Positions 1 through 5,578 of a stretch of DNA of 5,578 nucleotides are shown here, in pieces. Under the pieces are notes generated by a model, which saw only the letters and a list, made by a program, of their open reading frames with translations, searched no databases and was not told the DNA's origin. Position numbers and translations under genes: made by a program. Location of the stretch: NCBI GenBank assembly GCA_009843625.1, contig VYDD01000210.1:1-5578 (forward strand). The letters are read 5' to 3'. The DNA is from Gammaproteobacteria bacterium. Lineage in GTDB: Bacteria > Gemmatimonadota > Gemmatimonadetes > Longimicrobiales > Gaopeijiaceae. Every line of letters starts with the position of its first letter. Positions within the stretch are counted from its first letter, which is position 1.

Positions 1-2433
1 CCCCTGGGTACGGGTCACCCGGACCACGCGGTCGCCCACTTCCACCTCGGCCAGCGGTCTGCCCCGCGCGCCCTTCCGGGTGACAGGCACGTCCCCTGCC
101 ATCACCTGGGTGATCCGGCCGGCGGCCGTCACCAGCATGACCGCGTCCTGGTCGAGGACCTCGATCGCACCGATCAGGCTTCCTTCGCCGTCGCCGGGCG
201 CGCGCATCACCACGCCCAGGCCGCCGCGCTTCTGCCGCGGGTAGCCGTTCACGTCCGTGCGCCGGCCCCACCCCTGGTCGGACACCGCGAGCACCGTGCC
301 TTCCCGGCGGATCAGGAGCGCGGACACCACCAGGTCGTCGCCGCGCAGCCGGATGCCCTTTACTCCGAACGCGGTCCGACCCACGACCGGGACCTGCCCC
401 TCGGCGAAGCGGATCGCGCGGCCGTGGCGGGTCGCCAGCATGACGTCGGCACCGCCCTCGGAGAGCATCACCGTGACGATGCGGTCGCCCGGCCGCACCC
501 GCGAGGCGGCCAGCCCGGCCGGCCGCGGGTTCGAGAACTCCGACAGGCGCGTCCGCTTCACCGTGCCGCGCTCGGTCACGAACACCACCTGACCCTCCCC
601 GGTCATGGTGTCGACCTGCAGGAGCGCTGTGAACGGATCCGCGCGGCTGCCCGCGGTGAGGCTGTAGAGCGACTGCCCGCGCGACGCCAGCCCGCTCTCG
701 GGCACGTCGGCCACGCTCAGGAAGTGGACGTGGCCGCCTTCCGTGAACGCCAAGATCCACCCCTGGGTGCGCGCCACGAAGAGGCGCTCCAGGTAATCGT
801 CCGGGTAGCGCGCCATCCCCGCGAGCAGCTTCCCGCTCGCCAGCCGGCGGCGGTACAGGTGCACGGGCATGCGCTTCACGAATCCCTGGTGGCTGACGGT
901 GACCACCACATCCTCGTCCGCCTCCGCGGCCTCCACGGTCTCCTGCGCGGCGGTCTTCCTGTCCAGGATGGTTGTGCGGCGCGCGTCGCCGAACTCCCGT
1001 ACCCCTTCCTCCAGCTCCTCGAGCATTACCTGCAACTGGCGGTACTCGCTCGACAGGATGTGGCGGAGCCGCCGGATGGTCTTTCGCAGGCCGACGAGTT
1101 CGTCTTCCAGCTTCTGCCGCTCGAGCGAGGTCAGGCGCGCCAACTGCATGTCCAGGATCGCGCCGGCCTGCCGCTCGGTCAGATCCAGCTCGCCCTGCAG
1201 CCGTTCCGCAGCTTGCGCGCGATCCTCCGATGAGCGGATGATCGCGATCACCTCATCGATGAAATCGAGGGCGCGCAGCATGCCTTCGATGACGTGCGCG
1301 CGGTCTTCCGCCTTCGCAAGTTCATGCTGCGACCGCCTCCGGATGACCTCCACCCGGTGATCGCGGAAGCGCTCCAGCATTTCCTTCAGGGTGAACTCGC
1401 GCGGCTCGCCCCGGTCCAGCGCCAGCAGAATTGCGCCGAAGGTGGATTGCAGGCTGGTGCGCCGGAAGAGCCGCTTCAGCACCGTGCCGGAATCGGCGCC
1501 GCGCTTCAGCTCGATGACCAGGCGGACGCCGTCGCGGTCGGATTCGTCGCGCAGGTTGGACACCTCGGACAGCGAACCCTTGCGCGACAGCCCCGCGATC
1601 TGGGCGATGATCTTGGCCTTCGAGGTGGCGTAGGGCAGCTCGGCAATCACCAGCTGCTCCCTCCCGCCGCGGATCTTCTCGCGGACCACGCGCGCCCGCA
1701 TGACGATGCGTCCCCGGCCGGTACGGTACATCTGCCTGATTCCCTTGCGTCCGACGATGAAGCCGCCGGTCGGAAAATCCGGCCCGGGAATGATCTCCAT
1801 CAGCTCGTCCAGCGTCGGCTCCTCGTCGTCCGTCAGCTTCCTGATCGCCGCAACCAGCTCCCCGAGGTTGTGCGGCGGCACGTTCGTGCTCATCCCCACC
1901 GCGATCCCGGCGCTGCCGTTCATCAGCAGGTTGGGGAGCCGCGAGGGCACCACGACCGGCTCCTGCAGCCGGTCGTCGAAGTTGGGCGTCCAGTCGACGG
2001 TGTCCCGCGCGATGTCGGTCAGCAGATCGGCCGCCACCCGCGAGAGGCGCGCCTCGGTGTAGCGGTACGCCGCCGCAGGATCCCCGTCGATGGAGCCGAA
2101 GTTGCCCTGACCGTCCACCAGCGGATAGCGCAGCGAGAAGTCCTGCACCATGCGCACCAGGGCGTCGTAGACGGCGCTGTCCCCGTGCGGGTGGTATTTG
2201 CCCAGCACGTCCCCGACCACGGTGGCGCTCTTCTTGTAGCTCCGGTCCGGGGCCAGCCCCAGCTCGTGCATGGCGAAGAGGATGCGCCGGTGCACCGGCT
2301 TGAGCCCGTCGCGCACATCCGGCAGCGCCCGCTGGACGATGACGCTCATCGAGTAGTCGAGGAACGACTCCCGCATCTCCTGCTCGATGGGACGCGGAAG
2401 AATGCGTTCCCTCGACCGGGCTATCTGCATCAT
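1..2433 (-). CDS. gyrA: DNA gyrase / topoisomerase IV subunit A (GyrA/ParC family), 3' end cut by window edge
   Basis: Type IIA topoisomerase A subunit. It cuts and rejoins both DNA strands through a tyrosine-phosphate bond and works as A2B2 with an ATPase B subunit that is not in this window. The 811 visible codons have no stop. Residues 1-~365 form the winged-helix/tower core: PHGDSAVYD around Ser86 and Asp90 (quinolone-sensitive residues), GQGNFGSIDGD, then RYTEAR with catalytic Tyr125 and Arg124, and NGSAGIAMGM with DNA-bending Ile177. About 365-495 is the coiled-coil gate (LTERQ at 418-422). About 505-811 is a six-blade C-terminal pinwheel, so little is missing. The start is the first of two tandem ATGs, 5 bases after GAGGAG. 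Oddity: the blade 1 GyrA box is replaced by RLASGKL (530-536), while blade 5 has QKRGGLG (734-740). Family membership is certain; GyrA versus a ParC-like paralogue is not. It is the last visible gene of the minus-strand operon, 38 bases after the DUF6941-like gene. Confidence 0.95.
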   Translation of the reverse strand, partial: MMQIARSRERILPRPIEQEMRESFLDYSMSVIVQRALPDVRDGLKPVHRRILFAMHELGLAPDRSYKKSATVVGDVLGKYHPHGDSAVYDALVRMVQDFSLRYPLVDGQGNFGSIDGDPAAAYRYTEARLSRVAADLLTDIARDTVDWTPNFDDRLQEPVVVPSRLPNLLMNGSAGIAVGMSTNVPPHNLGELVAAIRKLTDDEEPTLDELMEIIPGPDFPTGGFIVGRKGIRQMYRTGRGRIVMRARVVREKIRGGREQLVIAELPYATSKAKIIAQIAGLSRKGSLSEVSNLRDESDRDGVRLVIELKRGADSGTVLKRLFRRTSLQSTFGAILLALDRGEPREFTLKEMLERFRDHRVEVIRRRSQHELAKAEDRAHVIEGMLRALDFIDEVIAIIRSSEDRAQAAERLQGELDLTERQAGAILDMQLARLTSLERQKLEDELVGLRKTIRRLRHILSSEYRQLQVMLEELEEGVREFGDARRTTILDRKTAAQETVEAAEADEDVVVTVSHQGFVKRMPVHLYRRRLASGKLLAGMARYPDDYLERLFVARTQGWILAFTEGGHVHFLSVADVPESGLASRGQSLYSLTAGSRADPFTALLQVDTMTGEGQVVFVTERGTVKRTRLSEFSNPRPAGLAASRVRPGDRIVTVMLSEGGADVMLATRHGRAIRFAEGQVPVVGRTAFGVKGIRLRGDDLVVSALLIRREGTVLAVSDQGWGRRTDVNGYPRQKRGGLGVVMRAPGDGEGSLIGAIEVLDQDAVMLVTAAGRITQVMAGDVPVTRKGARGRPLAEVEVGDRVVRVTRTQG

Positions 2434-2438
2434 GACTG

Positions 2439-2444
2439 CTCCTC
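2439..2444 (-). promoter_or_regulatory. Ribosome binding site of the topoisomerase A gene
   Basis: GAGGAG on the minus strand lies 5 bases before the ATG at 2433 and 8 bases before the adjacent second ATG at 2430. Spacing permits either codon to initiate; the proteins would differ only by one N-terminal Met. Confidence 0.6.
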
Positions 2445-2471
2445 GGCCGGGGACCTGAAAACGTGGGGCGC

Positions 2472-2891
2472 TCAGGCTTCGGCGGCCTCCGCGAACGCGG
2501 ACGAAACCACCCGCAGCGGCAGCGACACCTGATGCTCGCCGTCGAGGTCGACATCGAAGGCGTAGCGTCCCGGGGTCCTGAAGACGATCCCGTCCATGTT
2601 CAGGATGTGGGGGATCTTTAGTTGTCCGCCATCACTCGCCGGGCCGGGCCCGAACTTGACCTTGCCGTCCAGGCGCAGGAGGTCCTCCCCCGACGGCCCG
2701 CGCAAGCGAATCCTGATGGCGTGTTCCCCGGCCTGCTCCAGCCCCGCCGAGAAGCGCAGCACCAGGGAGATGAGGCCGTGCTTGGCCGGAAACCGCGTGG
2801 AGGTGATCGAATCGAAGATGCCCAGGATGTTCAGCTTGCCCGCGCTGTCCACCGTGGCGGCGTCCGCCAGCAAAGCGAGATCTACGCGCAC
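2472..2891 (-). CDS. DUF6941-like small beta-rich protein
   Basis: Protein of 139 residues of unknown function. The N-terminal pattern LALLADAATVDSAGKLNILG, followed by IFD and later FPAKHGLISLVLRF, resembles my memory of the DUF6941 family of conserved hypothetical proteins; a profile search was not possible. The body alternates short hydrophobic strands with turns (HAIRIRLRGPSGEDLLRLDG; GRYAFDVDLDGEHQVSLPLRV), which suggests a beta-sandwich. There is no signal peptide or membrane segment, so it is probably cytosolic. The start is GTG at 2891, with GGAGG (2905-2901) 9 bases upstream. Its first 10 bases overlap the end of the protease gene in another frame, and its Shine-Dalgarno lies inside that gene, which implies translational coupling. 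The topoisomerase A gene follows after 38 bases. The role is unknown. Confidence 0.85.
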   Translation of the reverse strand: MRVDLALLADAATVDSAGKLNILGIFDSITSTRFPAKHGLISLVLRFSAGLEQAGEHAIRIRLRGPSGEDLLRLDGKVKFGPGPASDGGQLKIPHILNMDGIVFRTPGRYAFDVDLDGEHQVSLPLRVVSSAFAEAAEA

Positions 2892-3574
2892 GCCTCGGTT
2901 CCTCCGTCTCGATGGGTGAGCAGCCTCTCGCCGAGAACCAGCCCGGCGACCAGATCAATCGTGATGTGCGCGGCCATGGCGGGCCAGATGCTCCCGGTCA
3001 GAATGAACGACGCGGCGAAGGCGAACCCGGCCACCCCGGTCGTCACGATACCCCGCGCTCCCTGGTAGGAATGTAACAACCCGAACGCCGCCGAGGTGAC
3101 CGCCGCCGCCATCCACGGGCCCACCGACATCGCCCCCAGCGCCGACATTGCGTACCCCCGGTAGGCGATCTCCTCTCCCGTCCCGGCAACGAAGGAAAGG
3201 CCCGCGAAGTACGCCCTCTCGCGGCGGGTGCGTGGAAGCAGCCGGGCCAGGAAGGGCGAGTCGCGCAGGCCGGCGGCACGGGCGATCCACGTGAACAGCA
3301 TCATGATCCCCAGCACCGCCGCGGCGATCGCGGCCGTCCACGCCACGAACGCAAAGGGGTCGAGCGGCGCCAGCCCCAACGCGCCCGGCCCGGCGCCGGT
3401 GACCCCCACGATCGCGCTGGCCGCTCCCAGGACGAAGATGAAGATCCCGGAACTCACGTACACGGGAATGCGCGCAAGCTCCTGGTTCTTCCTGGCCAGC
3501 CACAGTTGCGCGACGCCGTTGATGGGAGCGAGGACGAGCAGCACCGCCAGCAGGATCTGGTCTACGAGGTGCAC
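2882..3574 (-). CDS. CPBP (CAAX/Rce1-like) family intramembrane glutamic/metalloprotease
   Basis: Membrane protein of 230 residues with all three CPBP (Abi, Rce1-like) motifs: EExxxR at Glu134-Glu135-Arg139, FxxxH at Phe164-His168, and HxxxD at His203-Asp207. The family cleaves substrates within the membrane; bacterial members act on varied or unknown targets. Hydrophobic stretches at about 5-23, 43-63, 84-103, 118-133, 154-168, 176-195 and 197-215 suggest six to eight helices. The start is taken as GTG at 3574 because GAGGG (3586-3582) sits 7 bases upstream and the protein then opens directly with a hydrophobic helix (ILLAVLLVLAPI). The same frame stays open to 4093, but that extension is Pro/Gly/Arg-rich, lies antiparallel to nothing conserved, and is only the decarboxylase gene read out of frame. 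It overlaps the decarboxylase stop by 13 bases and the DUF6941-like start by 10 bases. The substrate is not predictable. Confidence 0.9.
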   Translation of the reverse strand: MHLVDQILLAVLLVLAPINGVAQLWLARKNQELARIPVYVSSGIFIFVLGAASAIVGVTGAGPGALGLAPLDPFAFVAWTAAIAAAVLGIMMLFTWIARAAGLRDSPFLARLLPRTRRERAYFAGLSFVAGTGEEIAYRGYAMSALGAMSVGPWMAAAVTSAAFGLLHSYQGARGIVTTGVAGFAFAASFILTGSIWPAMAAHITIDLVAGLVLGERLLTHRDGGTEACA

Positions 3575-5022
3575 GCCGCCGCCCTCACGCGCCGCTGTCC
3601 GATCTCTTCCACGCGTTCGAGGGTGGCGCGCACGTCCTCCCAGGTGCTCCGGTAGTTGAGGATGCAAAGGCGCAGCGAGTAGGCGCCCTGAAGCCGCGTC
3701 GAGGAGATCATCGCGAAACCGCTCCCCACGATCTCGTCCTGGATCTCGCGGTTGAGCGAATCCAGCGCCGGCGCATCCATGCCCGGCGGTCGAAAGCGGT
3801 AGCAGACCACGCCCAGGCTGGCCGGGCTGAGCAGCTCCAGGCGCGCGCGTCCCCGAATCCAGGCCTCCGCTCTGCGGGCCAGCTCGAGCGCCCGTCCGAT
3901 GACCACGCGGAACTCCTCCAGCCCCAGCATCTGCACCGACATCCACACCCGCAGCGCCCGGAAGGAGCGGCTCAGCTGGAGTCCGCGGTCGGCGAAGTTC
4001 ACGTGCTCCAGGCTCATGTCCGTGTCCTGCAGGTACTCGGGCATGATCCGGAAGGCATCGCGCAGCAGCGCCGGGTCGCGCACCATCAGGCACCCCGTCT
4101 CATAGGGCTGGAAAAACCACTTGTGCGGATCCAGAACCACGCTGTCGGCACGTTCGATGCCCTTGAGGCTCCTTCGCGCGCCTTCGTCGAGGACCGCGAA
4201 GCCGCCATAGGCCCCGTCGATGTGGAACCAGAGGCCCTCGCGCTCGCACAGATCGGCGATGGCGTCCAGCGGATCGATGGCCCCCGTGTTGGTGGCGCCC
4301 GCGTTGGCGGACACCATGAAGGGCGTCCTTCCCTCGGCCCGGTCGTAGCGGATCATGTGCTCCAGCACCTCGACATCGAGCCGGTAACGGTCGTCGGTGG
4401 GCACGCGGCGCAGGTTGTCCGCGCGGAAGCCGCAGATGCGCGCGGCCCTTTCCACGGACGCGTGGCACTGATCGCCCTCGTACAGCATCAGCCGCTCGCC
4501 GTCGCCCGCCGCGTGGCGCGCGGCCACCATGGCGTTCAGGGTCGCGGCCGAGCCCCCGCTGGTGAACACGCCCCCCGCGGTCTCGGGCATGCCCAGCCAT
4601 TCGCGGAACCAGTCGAGCACCACCAGCTCCACCTGGCTGGGGCCCGCCGATTCCAGCCATGTGCCCTGAAAGATGTTGAAGCCACCGGTGAGCATGTGGG
4701 CCAGGTAGCTCGGCCAGGTGGGCGAGGAGGGAATGAAGGCGAAGAAGCGGGGATGATCGATGCGCCCTGCGTAGGGCAGGACGTCGCGCACGACGCGTTC
4801 GATCACTTCGTCGGGATCGCGGCCGGTCTCGGGAGCCGCCTCGCGGAGACGGGCTTCCGTGTACGCCCGGTCGGCGGTGCCCCAGGCGCGGTCGTCGCGG
4901 AGGCCGGTCCAGCGGGCCACCACCCGGTCCACCATCTCGTATCCCAGGCGGCGCATCAGGTCGGCGTCCAGTTGCAGCGCGCCCGCTTCGGCGCGCGCGT
5001 GTTCGGGTGCGGGCCCGGTCAC
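3562..5022 (-). CDS. Group II PLP-dependent amino acid decarboxylase (aromatic-L-amino-acid decarboxylase-like)
   Basis: Cytosolic PLP enzyme of the pyridoxal-dependent decarboxylase family (PF00282 type), expected to turn an L-amino acid into its amine and CO2. With the GTG at 5022 as start it has 486 residues, normal for the family. Conserved sites fall close to those of animal DOPA decarboxylase: His187 stacks on PLP (CHASVERA), Asp269 binds the pyridine nitrogen (HIDGAYGG), Lys301 forms the Schiff base (DPHKW), and Tyr330 lies in the mobile loop (PEYLQD). Retaining that Tyr favours decarboxylation; its Phe variant in plant and insect relatives gives aldehyde synthases. Other landmarks are the N-terminal dimer segment with IDHPRFFAFIPS and the cofactor region FTSGGSAATLNA. 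The start rests on AAGGAGG just upstream; an ATG at 5040 would add six residues. The substrate (aromatic amino acid, glutamate, other) cannot be read from sequence. It is probably the first gene of the minus-strand operon. Confidence 0.93.
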   Translation of the reverse strand: MTGPAPEHARAEAGALQLDADLMRRLGYEMVDRVVARWTGLRDDRAWGTADRAYTEARLREAAPETGRDPDEVIERVVRDVLPYAGRIDHPRFFAFIPSSPTWPSYLAHMLTGGFNIFQGTWLESAGPSQVELVVLDWFREWLGMPETAGGVFTSGGSAATLNAMVAARHAAGDGERLMLYEGDQCHASVERAARICGFRADNLRRVPTDDRYRLDVEVLEHMIRYDRAEGRTPFMVSANAGATNTGAIDPLDAIADLCEREGLWFHIDGAYGGFAVLDEGARRSLKGIERADSVVLDPHKWFFQPYETGCLMVRDPALLRDAFRIMPEYLQDTDMSLEHVNFADRGLQLSRSFRALRVWMSVQMLGLEEFRVVIGRALELARRAEAWIRGRARLELLSPASLGVVCYRFRPPGMDAPALDSLNREIQDEIVGSGFAMISSTRLQGAYSLRLCILNYRSTWEDVRATLERVEEIGQRRVRAAACTS

Positions 5023-5026
5023 CTCT

Positions 5027-5033
5027 CCTCCTT
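5027..5033 (-). promoter_or_regulatory. Strong Shine-Dalgarno that decides the decarboxylase start
   Basis: AAGGAGG on the minus strand lies 4 bases before the GTG at 5022 and inside the reading frame that begins at the ATG at 5040. That ATG has no purine-rich site ahead of it (the preceding bases read CTGCCCGTCA). This favours GTG 5022 as the true start, although the 4-base spacing is slightly short. Confidence 0.5.
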
Positions 5034-5047
5034 CCGGCATTGACGGG

Positions 5048-5077
5048 CAGATACCGGGTTTCCAGTTTGTTTCTCCA
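5048..5077 (-). promoter_or_regulatory. Weak candidate sigma-70-type promoter for the decarboxylase operon
   Basis: On the minus strand, TGGAGA (5077-5072, four of six matches to TTGACA) is followed after 18 bases by TATCTG (5053-5048, three of six matches to TATAAT). Transcription would begin near 5041, leaving a leader of about 19 bases before the GTG at 5022 and almost none before the ATG at 5040. The match is poor and the element is chosen mainly because the four-gene train must be transcribed from this divergent gap. No plus-strand promoter for the 5134 gene is evident. Confidence 0.2.
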
Positions 5078-5133
5078 TCGCCCCGCGACCCCTCGCCGGG
5101 CCACGGAAGCAGACTCCAACCTCCCAAGGTAGC

Positions 5134-5451
5134 ATGGCCGCAAGCGGCGTACGGAAAACCCCTGTCTTTCGAGTGATCGATGCTCTGGACGCGCCCCATG
5201 GTGGCCGCATTCTGCGGCTCCAGCTGCAGGACGGCCCTCCGCCCCGCGTACGCGACCTCCGGGGTTCGCGGCTCACCGCCACGGCTCCCGACGGAACCCG
5301 GCGCAGCGTCACGGTGACGGGGTTCGCGGCGTTCGGAGGCAGGGTCAGCAACCGCCGCCTCGCCGATACGGGCCGCGTCGACGTCCACGTGCGGGAAGAC
5401 GCCTCGGGTACCGACTCGGTGTCGATCAAGTGGCTGCTCACACCGTCGTGA
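5134..5451 (+). CDS. Hypothetical small basic protein, divergent from the decarboxylase operon
   Basis: I do not recognise this 105-residue protein. Three things suggest it is a real gene. Its third codon positions are strongly GC-rich. It fills the space between the divergent decarboxylase and the gene entering from the right. Its sequence has a plausible fold pattern of beta strands separated by Gly/Asp turns (FRVIDALDAPHGGRILRLQL, then LTATAPDGTRRSVTVTGF, then GRVDVHV). It has no signal peptide, membrane helix, cysteine or metal motif; it is Arg-rich and probably soluble. The ATG at 5134 has only a weak AAGG four bases upstream. The minus-strand frame opposite it, which prolongs the decarboxylase frame, has no conserved features and is read as its shadow. 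A nucleic-acid-binding small beta-barrel is conceivable but only a guess. Confidence 0.7.
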   Translation: MAASGVRKTPVFRVIDALDAPHGGRILRLQLQDGPPPRVRDLRGSRLTATAPDGTRRSVTVTGFAAFGGRVSNRRLADTGRVDVHVREDASGTDSVSIKWLLTPS

Positions 5452-5491
5452 GGACGAATCGCGACCATCGCCTCTCCCCGACCGGCGCCGC

Positions 5492-5578
5492 CTACCTGCC
5501 CTCCACATCGAGCAGCGTCGAATCCTTCTTGAGTCTCCAGAGCAAGACATACACCACCTTTCCGTCTCCGAAGTAGAC
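5492..5578 (-). CDS. C-terminal end of an unrecognised protein, 5' part beyond the window
   Basis: The minus strand is open from the right edge to a TAG at 5494-5492 and encodes 28 residues beginning VYFGDGKVVYVLLWRLKKDS and ending LLDVEGR. The alternating hydrophobic and polar residues look like two terminal beta strands with a Lys-rich turn, more like a true protein end than random high-GC translation, which here tends to give Arg/Pro/Ala-rich strings. It would converge on the 5134-5451 gene with a 40-base gap. No family can be assigned from so short a piece. Confidence 0.5.
   Translation of the reverse strand, partial: VYFGDGKVVYVLLWRLKKDSTLLDVEGR

Noticed and set aside
424..1233. Plus-strand open frame of 269 codons opposite the topoisomerase C-terminal domain
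   Set aside because: It is antisense to pinwheel blades that read continuously on the minus strand and has no recognisable motif.
1294..2532. A 412-codon open frame on the plus strand opposite the topoisomerase gene
   Set aside because: It lies wholly antisense to a gene with unmistakable GyrA motifs, and its translation is a His/Arg/Val/Gln-rich string with no domain. Long antisense frames are expected in GC-rich coding DNA.
3575..4093. N-terminal extension of the CPBP protease to 403 residues
   Set aside because: The extension is the decarboxylase gene read in another frame. The protease has a good ribosome site and a membrane helix starting at 3574.
4003..5043. Plus-strand open frame of 346 codons opposite the decarboxylase
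   Set aside because: The minus strand carries the complete PLP active site. The plus-strand translation is low-complexity and has no family resemblance.
5461..5471. Small hairpin GCGA-CCA-TCGC between the convergent genes as a terminator
   Set aside because: The stem is only four base pairs and no T-run follows on either strand, so it is not a credible intrinsic terminator.
5041..5550. N-terminal extension of the decarboxylase up to 662 residues
   Set aside because: The added part is Arg/Ser/Pro-rich, exceeds the usual family length, lacks a ribosome site, and lies opposite the more plausible plus-strand gene at 5134-5451.
1..5578. CRISPR array, tRNA, rRNA, insertion sequence or phage-defence cassette
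   Set aside because: No regularly spaced repeats, cloverleaf, terminal inverted repeats or transposase motifs were seen. The CPBP gene alone is not evidence of a defence system.

Overview
The window is a high-GC bacterial chromosome segment, with G or C at most third codon positions. It is tightly packed and contains no RNA genes, CRISPR array, insertion sequence or phage gene that I can recognise. The protein style (GyrA-like body, short Shine-Dalgarno-led genes, frequent GTG starts) would suit a soil or environmental Gram-negative such as a member of Gemmatimonadota. That placement is an impression, not something the sequence proves.

Most of the window is one minus-strand gene train, read from right to left: a group II PLP-dependent amino acid decarboxylase (5022 to 3562), a CPBP/CAAX-type intramembrane metalloprotease (3574 to 2882), a small DUF6941-like beta-rich protein (2891 to 2472), and a type IIA topoisomerase A subunit of the GyrA/ParC family (2433 to the left edge). 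The first three genes overlap at their stop/start junctions by 13 and 10 bases, and the fourth starts 38 bases downstream. All four are therefore probably one transcript with translational coupling. Why a decarboxylase, a membrane protease and a topoisomerase subunit share an operon is not clear from the sequence.

The topoisomerase A subunit is the most informative gene. Its breakage-reunion core is textbook: catalytic Tyr125 with Arg124, the DNA-bending Ile177, and quinolone-sensitive Ser86 and Asp90. At the place in blade 1 of the C-terminal beta-pinwheel where gyrases carry the GyrA box, it instead reads RLASGKL. A near-perfect box (QKRGGLG) occurs in blade 5 instead. This raises the question of whether the enzyme supercoils like gyrase or acts more like topoisomerase IV. 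The coding region runs off the left edge after 811 codons with the six-blade domain nearly complete.

To the right of the decarboxylase, a divergent plus-strand gene (5134 to 5451) encodes a 105-residue unrecognised protein. It is met head-on by the last 28 codons of another minus-strand gene that enters from the right edge (stop at 5494 to 5492). The 111-base divergent gap between 5022 and 5134 should hold the promoter of the four-gene train; only a weak candidate is visible. There is no gene-free stretch over 300 bases.
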